Source: Occultella gossypii (GTDB taxonomy: Bacteria; Actinomycetota; Actinomycetes; Actinomycetales; Beutenbergiaceae). Taken from it: a stretch of DNA of 64,000 bases. Shown here in pieces: positions 1-11,000 of this stretch. Numbering within the stretch: the stretch's first letter is position 1; each line of letters begins with the position of its first letter. The stretch is from NCBI RefSeq assembly GCF_019947135.1, contig NZ_JAGSHT010000007.1, positions 186,001 to 250,000 of the forward strand. The letters are read 5' to 3'. The position numbers were made by a program, and so were the translations under genes. Under the pieces are notes generated by a model. The model ran no database searches and was not told the origin of the DNA. It saw only the letters and a list, made by a program, of their open reading frames with translations.

Positions 1-1084
1 CACCGTCGGCGATGCCCGGGCGGCCGAGGTAGTCACGGGCGAGCCAGCTTGCCGCGGCCACCACCGCGGCGACCGGCAGGCCGGCCCGGACCAGTTCGGC
101 GGCCTCGTCGGCGATCCGGCCGTGGCCGATGGTGCCGCCGGCGTCGGTGCCGAGGAACAGTCGCACCCCGGCGTCGTGGAGGTCGCGGACCTGGGCGTAC
201 CGCCGCGCGTACATGGCCCGCATCCGCGCCGCATAGCGCGGGTACTTCGCCTCGCCCTGGGCCGCGATCGCCTCGAACCGGTCGATCTGCAGCATGGTCG
301 GCACCACCGCGACGCCCGCGGCGGCCGCACGCTCGATCTGGACAGGGGTCAGCCCGGTGCCGTGTTCGAGGCAGTCCACGCCCGCGTCCAGCAGCGGGTC
401 GATGGTCTCGGTCGCGAACGTGTGCACCGTGACGCGCGCGCCGGCGTCGTGCGCGGCGGCGATGCCCGCGGTCACCACGTCCGCCGGCCAGAGCGGCTCG
501 AGGTCGCTGTCGGCCCCGCGGGCCCGGTCGATCCAGTCCCCGACGATCTTGACCCAGCCATCGCCGAAGCGGGCCTGCTCGGCCATCGCGGCGGGCAGGT
601 CCGCGACGTCGTCGAGCTCGGTCGCGTAGTGGCGCAGGTAACGCTTCGGCCGGGCGAGGTGGTGGCCGGCCCGGATCAGCTCCGGCGCGTCCACACGAGG
701 GCGCGATCCCTCGGCGGAAGCCGGCGGTTGCGCCGCGGAGCCGCTCGCTCGCGACGGAGTCCGGGCAGGGGCATGCTGCAGCCAGCGGGAGTCGATCGGA
801 GAGCCGGCGTCACGCACGAGCAGGGTCCCGGCGGCGAGGTCGGCCGCGGCCTGGGCCAGGGTGGACGCCTCGTCGACGGCGCCATCCGGCCCCAGCCCGA
901 GGTGGCAGTGCATGTCCACCAGTCCCGGCAGCACCCACCCGGAGATGGTGACCTCCGCCGTCGGGCTCGAACCGGGCTCACCGAGGGTGAGCCGCCCGTC
1001 ACGAACCCAGGCGCGCCCGTACTCGCGCTCGCCATCGGCGACGATCGTGCCGCTGAGCGCGATCACGTCGCCGGAGGAGGTCAT
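1..1084 (-). CDS. Amidohydrolase family protein (3' end beyond window)
   Basis: Metal-dependent TIM-barrel amidohydrolase, read here as about 361 residues with its C-terminus cut by the left edge. Visible motifs are DMHCHL (His59, His61), a VKIVGDW strand near residue 185 whose Lys could be the carboxylated metal ligand, TVHTFA (His about 221), EHG (His about 241) and LGTDAGG (Asp about 312). Order and spacing fit the imidazolonepropionase/prolidase-like branch, which hydrolyses C-N bonds in cyclic amides or peptides. The substrate cannot be told. ATG at 1084 is chosen because the protein aligns from its N-terminal beta-domain onward. It lies 12 bp after the ffh stop, so it may be co-transcribed. 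No signal peptide is visible, so it is probably cytosolic. Confidence 0.85.
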   Translation of the reverse strand, partial: MTSSGDVIALSGTIVADGEREYGRAWVRDGRLTLGEPGSSPTAEVTISGWVLPGLVDMHCHLGLGPDGAVDEASTLAQAAADLAAGTLLVRDAGSPIDSRWLQHAPARTPSRASGSAAQPPASAEGSRPRVDAPELIRAGHHLARPKRYLRHYATELDDVADLPAAMAEQARFGDGWVKIVGDWIDRARGADSDLEPLWPADVVTAGIAAAHDAGARVTVHTFATETIDPLLDAGVDCLEHGTGLTPVQIERAAAAGVAVVPTMLQIDRFEAIAAQGEAKYPRYAARMRAMYARRYAQVRDLHDAGVRLFLGTDAGGTIGHGRIADEAAELVRAGLPVAAVVAAASWLARDYLGRPGIADG

Positions 1085-1096
1085 GACGGCCGGGCG

Positions 1097-2701
1097 TCAG
1101 CGACCGAGGAACTTCTCGAAGCCCTTCGGCAGCTCGAGCGCCGAGGGATCCACCGTGGTCGGGTCCGCCGAGCCCATCCCGAACGCGGACCCTGCGGGCG
1201 CGTTCGCCGGGGCGGACGCACGCTCGGCGGCCTCCCGCTCCTGCTGCGCGCGCTTGGCGGGGTTCCCGGACTTGCCCTTCTTGCCACGCTTGGGCGGCGG
1301 GGCCATCCGGCCACGGGACTTCTTCCCGCCGCCGGGCATCCCACCCTGTCCAAACAGTCCGCCCATACCCCCCTGTCCAGGCAGACCGCCCTTCATCCCG
1401 CCCCGGGCCATCGAGCGCATCATCGTCTTCGCCTGCTCGAACCGGTCCAGGAGCCCGTTGATCTCGCTCACTGTGGAGCCGGACCCCTTGGCGATCCGGG
1501 ACCGGCGGGAGCCGTTGATGATCTTCGGGTTCTGCCGCTCGGCCGGGGTCATGGACTGGACCATGGCCTCGACCCGCACGACCTCACGCTCGTCGAAGTT
1601 CTCCAGCTGCTCGCGCATCTGGCCCATGCCCGGCAGCATGCCGAGCATCTTCTTCATCGAGCCGAGCTGCTTCATCTGCTGCATGTAGCCGAGGAAGTCC
1701 TGCAGCGTGAAGTCGCCGTCGCCGGCGATCTTGTTCGCCATCTCCTCGGCCTGGCCCTCGTCGAAGGCCTTCTCGGCCTGCTCGATGAGGGTCAGGACGT
1801 CACCCATGTCGAGGATGCGCGAGGCCATCCGGTCCGGGTGGAAGCGCTCGAAGTCGGTGAGCTTCTCACCGGTCGACGCGAACAGCACCGGCTTGCCGGT
1901 GACGGTCCGGATGGACAGCGCCGCACCACCTCGGGCGTCGCCGTCGAGCTTGGAGAGCACCACCCCGGTGAAGCCGACGCCGTCCGCGAACGCCTGGGCG
2001 GTGGTGACCGCGTCCTGACCGATCATGGCGTCGACCACGAACAGGATCTCGTCCGGGTTCACGGCATCGCGGATGTCCGCGGCCTGCTGCATCAGCTCGG
2101 CGTCGACGCCGAGGCGGCCGGCGGTGTCCACGACCACGACGTCGTAGTACTTCTCCCGGGCATGCGCCACACCGCTGCGCGCGACCTCGATCGGGTTCCC
2201 GACCCCGTTGCCCGGCTCGGGCGCCCAGACGGGCACGCCGGCCTGGCCACCGACCACCTCCAGCTGGGTGACGGCGTTGGGTCGCTGCAGGTCCGAGGCC
2301 ACCAGCAACGGGGTGTGGCCCTCCGCCTTCAGCCACTTCCCGAGCTTCCCGGCGAGCGTCGTCTTACCGGCACCCTGCAGACCGGCCAGCATGATCACGG
2401 TCGGCGGGTGCTTGGCGAAGGCCAGCTCGCGGCTCTCGCCACCGAGGATCTCGATGAGCTGCTCGTTGACGATCTTGACGATCTGCTGCGCCGGGTTCAG
2501 CGCCTGGGACACCTCGGCCGAGGTGGCCCGCTCGCGCACGGCGGAGGTGAACGCGCGGACCGCCGGGACGGCGACGTCGGCGTCGAGCAGGGCTCGGCGG
2601 ATCTGCGAGACCGTGGTCTCGATGTCCGCTTCGGACAACCGCCCCTTGCCACGTAGCGACTTGAAGGTGGCGGAGAGCCGATCGGAGAGGCTGGCGAACA
2701 C
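1097..2701 (-). CDS. ffh: Signal recognition particle protein Ffh (SRP54)
   Basis: GTPase of the bacterial signal recognition particle. It binds 4.5S RNA and signal peptides of nascent membrane proteins and docks with FtsY. The 534-residue protein has an N-domain, a G-domain with P-loop GLQGAGKTT (about 105-115), DTAGR and SKLDGDARGG motifs, then the Met-rich M-domain (about 300-435) with the RNA-binding stretch GSRRSRIAKGSG. A Gly/Met/Lys-rich low-complexity tail follows (about 440-515), typical of actinobacterial Ffh. The GTG start has AAGGA about 8 bases upstream. It follows glnD with a 109-bp gap and sits in the same neighbourhood as its partner ftsY, as in many actinobacteria. The 4.5S RNA gene is not in this window. 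Confidence 0.97.
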   Translation of the reverse strand: MFASLSDRLSATFKSLRGKGRLSEADIETTVSQIRRALLDADVAVPAVRAFTSAVRERATSAEVSQALNPAQQIVKIVNEQLIEILGGESRELAFAKHPPTVIMLAGLQGAGKTTLAGKLGKWLKAEGHTPLLVASDLQRPNAVTQLEVVGGQAGVPVWAPEPGNGVGNPIEVARSGVAHAREKYYDVVVVDTAGRLGVDAELMQQAADIRDAVNPDEILFVVDAMIGQDAVTTAQAFADGVGFTGVVLSKLDGDARGGAALSIRTVTGKPVLFASTGEKLTDFERFHPDRMASRILDMGDVLTLIEQAEKAFDEGQAEEMANKIAGDGDFTLQDFLGYMQQMKQLGSMKKMLGMLPGMGQMREQLENFDEREVVRVEAMVQSMTPAERQNPKIINGSRRSRIAKGSGSTVSEINGLLDRFEQAKTMMRSMARGGMKGGLPGQGGMGGLFGQGGMPGGGKKSRGRMAPPPKRGKKGKSGNPAKRAQQEREAAERASAPANAPAGSAFGMGSADPTTVDPSALELPKGFEKFLGR

Positions 2702-2810
2702 GCGGATTCCTTAAGCGAGTGGGCGGGACTACCTTCCAGGATATCTTCCCGGCGCCCGGCTTCGGCCCGCGGCCCCGGCCGCGGCCCGGCCGCGGTCTGC
2801 TGCGGTGCGG

Positions 2811-4598
2811 TCAGGGCCGGGGCGTCGCGGCCAGCTGCGCCAGCACCCGCGTGGTCAGGGTGTCCACGAGCTGCGCCCGCCAGGCCGTCCACGCCTTGGG
2901 GCCGGCGGCGCGGGCGTCGGCCTCGGTGAGCACTCGCAGCAGCCGCACCATGGCCGGGCGGTCCTCCATGGTGGTGGCCACGCGTGCGGCGACGGCGGGG
3001 TCCTCCAGATCCGCTCTGGTGGCGGTCTCGGCCAGCACCAGGTGGTGGCGCACCAGGAGCCCGACGTCGTGGCGGGTCTGCTCGGGCAGGCCGAGCCGTT
3101 CGAGGATCGGGCCGACGGTCCGCTCCCCCACCTCGCTGTGGTCCTGCGCTCCCGCGACCTTGCCGATGTCGTGGAACAGGGCGGCCCACAGGACGGTGTC
3201 GCGGTCGGCCGGGTCGCCGCCGCCGTCGAGCTCGCCGCGGCGGGTGGCACCGTGCACGTTCGCGACCGTCTGCACCAGGTGCCGGTCCACGGTGTAGATG
3301 TGCACCGGGCTGCGCTGCGGCCGGTTCCGGACGGCGGCCCACTCGGGGAACCACCGCGTGACCAAGCCGGCCAGGTCGAGCACCTCCCAGATCGGGATCT
3401 GGGCCTCGCCGCTGCGCAGCAGCGAGAGCAGGTGTTCGGTCGCCGACGCCGACCAGGGCGTCGGCAGGTCCACCGTCCGCTGCAGCGAGGCGATCGTCAC
3501 CGGCGACAGCGGGAGCCTGGTGCGGGCGGCCATCGCCGCGGCGCGCAGCGCCAGTTCCGCGTCCACCTCGGGTCTCGCGTCGATGCCGAGGACGAGTTCG
3601 CCGTCGTGCTCCACAAGGTTGTCGGCCACGGTCCGCAGCCGGGGCGGCACCCGCCGCCCCCGGACGAGCGCTGGGCGCAGCCGCAGCGGGGGCCGCCGCA
3701 GGGCCTGCTTCGCGTGGCGCACCGTGGTGTCGAGGGAGTACGCGACCACCCGGGCGGAATGCGCGATCCCGGCGAGCAGTTCGTCGGCGTCCGCGTGGCC
3801 CAGCCGCGCCGCCACGTCGTCCTGGTGGACCCGCAGCAGCCGAAACGCGGGCCGGCCCGTGACCGACGCGAGCGCGTCGCGCACGTCGAGCAGGTGCTCA
3901 TAGGCGCCGTCGACGTCCCCGTGCGGCCGGTCGGTCAGCCACGTCGCGGCGAGCGCCCAGGTCACGATGGCGTCCCGGATCCCCCCGCGGGCCTCCTTCA
4001 GATCCGGCTCGGTCAGATACGCGAGCTCGCCGTGTCGTTCGGCGCGGGCACGGGTCGAGTTCAGGAGCTCGGGCAGCCGGCGACGGGCCGCCGAGCGCCA
4101 GTCCGCGAGGACGGACGAGCGGGCCCGGTGCAGCACCCCTGCGTCACCGGCGAGGCAGCGCACGTCGAGGAGCCCGACGGCGGCCGGCAGGTCCGCGGAC
4201 GCGACGTGTCGGCATTGGGCCAGGCTCCGTACCGAGTGGTCCAGATCCAGCCCGGAGTCCCAGATCGGGTACCAGAGCGCCTCGGCCAGGGCCGCGACCT
4301 GCTCGGGCGCGTGGGTCTGTCCGTCATGGACGAGCATGAGGTCGAGGTCGCTGGTGGGGCCGGCGTCGCGGCGCCCGTGGGAACCGACGGCGCTGAGCGC
4401 CACGCCGGTGCTCACGTCCACGCCGCTGCGCTCCGCGGCGTCGTGCCAGAGGTCGACCAGCGCGCCGTCGACGAGGTCGGCGAGCGCCTGTCGGTAGCGG
4501 GCGCCCGCGGGGCTGGTGGGGTGCTCGAGCCGAGCCCGGCGGAGGCCCCGCAACAAGGGCTGCGGGGCCTCCTCCTGCCCGGTTGGGGACGCGGACAT
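2811..4598 (-). CDS. glnD: [Protein-PII] nucleotidyltransferase GlnD, lacking ACT domains
   Basis: Bifunctional enzyme that modifies and demodifies the PII protein encoded just upstream. In actinobacteria the family generally adenylylates PII at Tyr51. The N-terminal nucleotidyltransferase domain carries GSHGRR followed by the metal-binding SDLDLML (about residues 60-85). A helical linker follows, then an HD hydrolase domain with LFHDIGK (about 465-471) and distal His/Asp residues. The protein has 595 residues and ends soon after the HD domain, whereas well-studied GlnD proteins exceed 800 and carry two C-terminal glutamine-sensing ACT domains. Only about 109 bp separate its stop from ffh, so no ACT coding sequence is hidden there. 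ATG at 4598 lies 5 bp after the glnB stop, in an amtB-glnB-glnD operon. Confidence 0.92.
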   Translation of the reverse strand: MSASPTGQEEAPQPLLRGLRRARLEHPTSPAGARYRQALADLVDGALVDLWHDAAERSGVDVSTGVALSAVGSHGRRDAGPTSDLDLMLVHDGQTHAPEQVAALAEALWYPIWDSGLDLDHSVRSLAQCRHVASADLPAAVGLLDVRCLAGDAGVLHRARSSVLADWRSAARRRLPELLNSTRARAERHGELAYLTEPDLKEARGGIRDAIVTWALAATWLTDRPHGDVDGAYEHLLDVRDALASVTGRPAFRLLRVHQDDVAARLGHADADELLAGIAHSARVVAYSLDTTVRHAKQALRRPPLRLRPALVRGRRVPPRLRTVADNLVEHDGELVLGIDARPEVDAELALRAAAMAARTRLPLSPVTIASLQRTVDLPTPWSASATEHLLSLLRSGEAQIPIWEVLDLAGLVTRWFPEWAAVRNRPQRSPVHIYTVDRHLVQTVANVHGATRRGELDGGGDPADRDTVLWAALFHDIGKVAGAQDHSEVGERTVGPILERLGLPEQTRHDVGLLVRHHLVLAETATRADLEDPAVAARVATTMEDRPAMVRLLRVLTEADARAAGPKAWTAWRAQLVDTLTTRVLAQLAATPRP

Positions 4599-4603
4599 CA
4601 CGT

Positions 4604-6189
<1,586 letters not shown>

Positions 6190-6200
6190 TCGCTCGCCTT

Positions 6201-6232
6201 TCCACACGCCGGCCGGGCGGCCGGTCTGTGGA
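6201..6232 (-). promoter_or_regulatory. Perfect inverted repeat in the amtB leader, overlapping the ribosome binding site
   Basis: The repeat reads (plus strand) TCCACA-cg-CCGGCCG-gg-CGGCCGG-tc-TGTGGA. Both arm pairs are perfect, separated by a 2x2 internal loop. In the transcript the 3' arm TGTGGA shares its last bases GGA with the Shine-Dalgarno GGAAAGG of amtB, so the folded RNA would partly hide the ribosome binding site. Whether it regulates, protects or terminates is inference. No U-run follows, which argues against a simple terminator. Confidence 0.6.
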
Positions 6233-6250
6233 GAAGACTCTTGGAGCGGC

Positions 6251-6288
6251 GTTTCACTGCCCCACCCCTGGTGTTACGGGCGTGTGAC
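6251..6288 (-). promoter_or_regulatory. GlnR-type operator (four half-sites) upstream of amtB
   Basis: Read towards amtB, the site shows half-sites GTCAC, GTAAC, GGTGG and GAAAC, each separated by exactly 6 bases, which is the a1-b1-a2-b2 layout of actinobacterial GlnR boxes (GTnAC-n6-GnAAC repeated every 22 bp). The third half-site is degenerate. It lies 62-99 bp before the amtB start. GlnR activates amtB-glnK-glnD under nitrogen limitation in Streptomyces and mycobacteria, and the same is inferred here. Confidence 0.75.
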
Positions 6289-6379
6289 AGATTCCCGATC
6301 GATGTGAACGTCAGGTTTCGCGAGACCTTGATCCCGGATCCTGAGACGCCGACGAGGCTCCGGCAGGAGCGCCGGCGGG

Positions 6380-7606
6380 TCAGGCGACGAGCGCGTCGAC
6401 GAAGCCCTTCGGGTCGAACGGCGCCAGGTCGTCCGGCCCCTCCCCCAGTCCGACGAACTTCACCGGCACCCCGAGCTCGCGCTGGACGGCCACCACGATG
6501 CCGCCCTTGGCGGTCCCGTCGAGCTTGGTCAGGACGATCCCGGTGACGTCGACGACGTCCGCGAACACCTGCGCCTGCCGCATCCCGTTCTGCCCGGTGG
6601 TCGCGTCCAGGACGAGCAGCACCTCGGCCACGGGTGCCTGGCGGGCGACGACCCGCTTGATCTTGCCGAGCTCGTCCATCAGTCCGGCCTTGTTCTGCAG
6701 GCGGCCGGCCGTGTCGATCAGGACCACGTCCACGCCGGCCTCGCGACCCGCCTTGACGGCGTCGAAGGCCACCGCGGCGGGGTCGGCGCCATCCCGGTCC
6801 GAGCGGACCACGGGCACGCCCACGCGCTCACCCCAGGTGGCGAGCTGGTCCGCGGCGGCGGCGCGAAAGGTGTCCGCCGCGCCGAGCAGCACGTCCCGGT
6901 CCTCGGCCACGAGCAGCCGGGCGAGCTTGCCGACCGTGGTGGTCTTCCCGGTGCCGTTGACGCCGACCATGAGGATGGTGGCGGGGTGCGGTTCGCCGTC
7001 GTCGCCGATCACGGGGCTGGCGGCCAGGCGGCGGTCCATGCCCGGGTCCACGAGGGTGAGCAGCTCCTCCCGGAGGACGTCGCGGACCTGCTCCGGATCG
7101 GTGGTGCCGAGCACCTTGACCCGGGTGCGCAGCGCCTGCATGAGCTCGTCGGTGGGACCGGCGCCGATGTCGGCGAGGAGCAGGGTCTCCTCGATCTCCT
7201 CCCAGTCCGCCTCGGAGATGTCCCCGCGGGAGAGCAGCCGCAGCAGCGTCGAGCCGAGCGCACCGGAGCGGGCCAGCCGCTCCCGGAGGCGGACCAGGCG
7301 GCCGGCGGCCGGCTCGGGGTGCTCGAGCGCGGGCGCCTCGGGTTCGGCCGGCTCGACGGCGGTGGGTTGCGCCGTCGTGTCCGTGTCCGCCTCGGGCGGG
7401 GCGACCGGACCGGCGGCAGCGTCGGCGTCCACCTCGAGCGTGGCGGTCCCCGAACGGGCACCGCCGCTGTCACCCGACCCCGGCGGCAGGTCGCGCGGCT
7501 TGCCGCCGCGCCCCCGGAACAGGGCGACGGCGCCGCCACCGATGACGACGACGGCCAGGACGAGGTAGATCCAGATGTCTTCGAGCACGACCTCAGTGTG
7601 GCCCAC
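6380..7606 (-). CDS. ftsY: Signal recognition particle receptor FtsY
   Basis: Membrane-associated SRP-receptor GTPase (408 residues) that receives Ffh-ribosome complexes. An N-terminal hydrophobic segment (about residues 11-30) could anchor it in the membrane, as in other actinobacterial FtsY. An acidic Pro/Ala/Glu-rich linker follows to about residue 105, then the NG domain with P-loop GVNGTGKTTT (about 215), DTAGRLQNK and TKLDGTAKGG. The GTG start at 7606 has only a poor ribosome binding site. A second in-frame GTG six codons later is possible but sits too close to its GAGG. It lies upstream of amtB in the smc-ftsY-amtB-glnB-glnD-ffh order common in actinobacteria. Confidence 0.96.
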   Translation of the reverse strand: MGHTEVVLEDIWIYLVLAVVVIGGGAVALFRGRGGKPRDLPPGSGDSGGARSGTATLEVDADAAAGPVAPPEADTDTTAQPTAVEPAEPEAPALEHPEPAAGRLVRLRERLARSGALGSTLLRLLSRGDISEADWEEIEETLLLADIGAGPTDELMQALRTRVKVLGTTDPEQVRDVLREELLTLVDPGMDRRLAASPVIGDDGEPHPATILMVGVNGTGKTTTVGKLARLLVAEDRDVLLGAADTFRAAAADQLATWGERVGVPVVRSDRDGADPAAVAFDAVKAGREAGVDVVLIDTAGRLQNKAGLMDELGKIKRVVARQAPVAEVLLVLDATTGQNGMRQAQVFADVVDVTGIVLTKLDGTAKGGIVVAVQRELGVPVKFVGLGEGPDDLAPFDPKGFVDALVA

Positions 7607-7645
7607 ACCGCCGGTTCGGAGCCACTCCCGGCGTGGGGTCAGGCG

Positions 7646-7942
7646 TCAGCGGCCGGGGCGGGCCCGGTCCATGACCTCACGCAGGTCCACCGGGGTGTGG
7701 TAGGCCGGTCCGTCCTCGGCGAGATCGAGGATGTCGGCCACCGTCAGTGACCGCTGGGCATCGACGGCGGCCCGCTCCAGGAACTCCCCCTGGGCGGCGG
7801 GTTCGGTGCGGGTGCGAACGGACCGCAGCGACTCGCCGAGCCACGAGAACACACCCTCGGCCGGGACGTGCCGGCGCACGAGGACAGCCGCCACGACGAC
7901 GGCGAGCAACACGCCGATGGCGACCACGACCACTGCATCCAT
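7646..7942 (-). CDS. Small single-pass membrane protein, unknown function
   Basis: A 98-residue protein that I do not recognise as a named family. It begins with one long hydrophobic segment (about residues 3-22, rich in Val, Ala and Ile) followed by a basic stretch and a soluble, mixed-charge tail, so it is probably a bitopic membrane protein with the tail in the cytoplasm. I chose ATG at 7942 because the membrane segment starts there. An in-frame open stretch upstream looks non-coding. It lies between smc and ftsY with about 40 bp to ftsY and may be co-transcribed with either. Confidence 0.6.
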   Translation of the reverse strand: MDAVVVVAIGVLLAVVVAAVLVRRHVPAEGVFSWLGESLRSVRTRTEPAAQGEFLERAAVDAQRSLTVADILDLAEDGPAYHTPVDLREVMDRARPGR

Positions 7943-8041
7943 CACCACGTGAGTATCACCCGCGCAGGGACCGGGTCGGTCCGGACTCGCCGAGTCGTCA
8001 TCGGATCGTGACCATGACCTCACTCACTGGTCGCTGGATGT

Positions 8042-11000
8042 TCAGCCCACGTTCTCGTGCAGCCGCTGACTGATCAGGGTCGTGACGCCGTCGCCGCGCA
8101 TGGTGACCCCGTACAGGGCGTCCGCGATCTCCATGGTGCGCTTCTGGTGGGTGACCACGATGAGCTGGGAGTCCTCCTGCAGCTCGCGGAAGATATCCAG
8201 CAGGCGGCCGAGGTTCACGTCGTCGAGCGCGGCCTCCACCTCGTCCATCACGTAGAACGGGCTCGGCCGGGCCTTGAAGATCGCGACCAGGAGGGCCACC
8301 GCGGTGAGCGAGCGCTCGCCACCGGAGAGCAGCGAGAGCCGCTTGACCTTCTTCCCGGGCGGGCGGGCCTCCACCTCGATGCCGGTGGTGAGCATGTTCT
8401 CCGGGTCGGTGAGGATGAGCCGGCCGTCCCCGCCGGGGAACAGCCGCGAGAAGACCCCCTCGAACTGTTCGGCCGTGTCCCGATAGGCCTCGGTGAACAC
8501 CCGCTCGACCCGCTCGTCGATCTGCTTGACGATCTCCAGGAGGTCCGCGCGGGACTTCTTCAGGTCGTTCAGCTGCTCGGTGAGGAACCGGTGCCGCTCC
8601 TCGAGCGCGGCGTGCTCCTCGAGGGCGAGCGGGTTCACCCGCCCGAGCAGGGACAGCGCCCGCTCGGCCGAGCGCAGTCGCTTCTCCTGCTCCGCGCGTA
8701 CGTACGGGCGCGGCTCGGGCACCTCGTCCTCGGGCGTGCCCGGTGCGGGCACGGCGGGCACCAGTTGGTCCGGCCCGTACTCGGCGACGAGCACCTGCGG
8801 GTCCAGCCCCAGCTCCTCGACGGCGCGCTGCTCGTACTGCTCGATCCGCAGCTTCTGCTGGGCCCGCGCCACCTCGTCGCGGTGCACCACGTCGGTGAGC
8901 TCGGAATACTGCTTGGACAGTTCGTCCAGGTCCGCCCGCACCGTGGTCAGCTCCGCATCCCGCTGGGCGCGGGCGTCCTCGGCCTGCTGCCGCTGGGTGT
9001 GGGCGAGGGCAAGGGATGACTCGATCTGCTCGAGCGCGCGGGCGGCACCGGCCCGGACGGCGGCCGCCACCCGGGACTGTTCGGCGCGGCGGCGGGCGCG
9101 CTGGGCGGCCACCTCACGCGCGTGCCGCTCCGCCTTCGCGGCCCGTTCGAGGGACTCGGCGCGACCGGAGATCGCCCGGACCCGCTCCTCCACGGTGCGC
9201 AGCACGAGCCGGGCGTCGGTCTCCTTCGCACGGGTGGCGGTCGCCGCGGCCGCGGTCGCGTCCCGCGCGGCGGTGGCGCCCTCCAGATCCGTCGCGGCCT
9301 GGTCCGGCTCGCGCTGGGCATGCTGGAGCCGTTCGGCGATCTCCGCCAGCTCGGCGGCGTACGTGGTCCGCTTGGCCTCGGCGGCCTCGATGGCCGGCCG
9401 GACCCGCTCGGCCTCGGCGGTGGCGGCCCGCAGCGCGGACCCATGCTGGCCGAGCTTCTCCGAGACCGCGGCGAGCTGCGCGTCGGAGTCGTGCAGCGCG
9501 GTCAGGGTGAGGTCCGCCTCGGCCTTCGCGTCCGCCTGCGCCTGCTTCGCCGGGCCGAGCGCGAACCGGGTCTGCTCGGCCCGGGCGATCGCGGCCGTGA
9601 GCTCGGTCTGTGCCTCCTCGCGGGCGGCGTGCACCTCGAGCACGCTCGGACCACCGGGGCTGCCGCCGCGGGCGTCGGTGTGGCTGAGCACGTCGCCGTC
9701 ACTGGTGACCACGACGAGTCCGGCGCCGTCGGCCGCCGGGGCGCCGGCCAGGGCCGCCCGCGCCGAGCGCAGGTCCTCGACGACCACGACCCCGCGCAAC
9801 AGCCGGGCCACGGTCGGCGCCATCGGACCCTCGACCCGAACGAGGTCACGCGCCCACCGACCACCGGCGGGCGCCTCGCCGAGCGAGCCGGCGCCGTCGG
9901 GCTCCGCCGCGATCGCCAGCCGGGCCTGCCCCGCGTCCTGCTCGCGAACGTGCCGGAGCGCGTCGACGGCGACCTCGACGGACTCGACGGCGGCCGCGTC
10001 GGCGAGCGGCCCGAGCGCCGCGGCGATCGCGTTCTCGAAACCGGGTTCGACGGTGAGCACGTCGGCGAGCGAGCCGAGCACACCCGGGACCGGGTTCCCC
10101 TCGAGCAGCGAGCCGGTGCCGTCCTTGCGGGCCAGGGACAGGTCGAGGGCATCGCGTCGCGCGGTCCAGGTGGCGCGGGCTCCCTCAGCCTCCCGCTCCG
10201 CCTCCTGCAGCTCGCGAACCTTCTCGGTGGCGGCCTCGAGCGTGGCGAGGGCAGCCTCGTGGGCCTCATCGAGGCCCTCCTCACCCTCCTGGGCGCCGAC
10301 GGCCTGTTGTTCCAGGGCGGCGAACGCCTGCTGTGCGGTCTCGGCCCGCTCGACGGCGGAGTCCAGGTTCGCGCGCAGGCGTTGCAGTTCCGCCTCGGTC
10401 GCCTCGAGGCGGCTGCGCCGGGCGCCGACCTGGCCGGTGAGTTGAGCGAGGCCCTCCCGGCGGTCCGCGACGCCGCGGTGAACGGCCGCGAGCGCCCGTT
10501 CGCCCTCGGCCGCCTTCTCCTCCGCGAACCGGCGTTCGGTGGTCGCGGCCTCGAGGTCTGCGCGCGCTTTGCCGATCTCGGTGTCCAGATCCGCCTCGGC
10601 CTGCCGGGCCCGGCGGGCCTGGGCGTCGAGATCGTCCGGGTCCCGGCGGGACTGCTCGGACTCGACAGGTCCGCCGAGGAGGCGGCAGCGCTCGGCGGCG
10701 AGCGTGTGCGTGCCGCGCAACCGCTCGCGCAGGCTGGACAGCCGGTACCACTGCTCGGTGGCGTCGGACAGGTGCGGGGCGGCGGCGGCCGCGGCGGCCT
10801 CCAGGTCCGTGAGCCGGGCCCGAGCCTGCTGCTGCGCGGTCTCCACCTCGGCCCGCTTGGCCCGCAGCGCGGTCTCGTCGGCGACCTCCTGCGCGAGGGT
10901 GGAGGTGAGCTGGACGAGGTCGTCGGCGAGCAGGCGGGCGCGGGCGTCGCGCAGGTCCACCTGGACCACCTGGGCCCGGCGGGCCACGTCGGCCTGCTTC

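Noticed and set aside
122-2656. Long plus-strand open frame antisense to ffh and the amidohydrolase
   Set aside because: Low-complexity Arg/Gly/His-rich translation without family features; long antisense frames are expected at this GC content, and ffh on the other strand is unambiguous.
2702-2810. GC-rich repeats between glnD and ffh as a possible terminator
   Set aside because: Alternating CCGCGG/GGCCGG runs can pair in many ways, with no single stable stem and no U-run; too unspecific to annotate.
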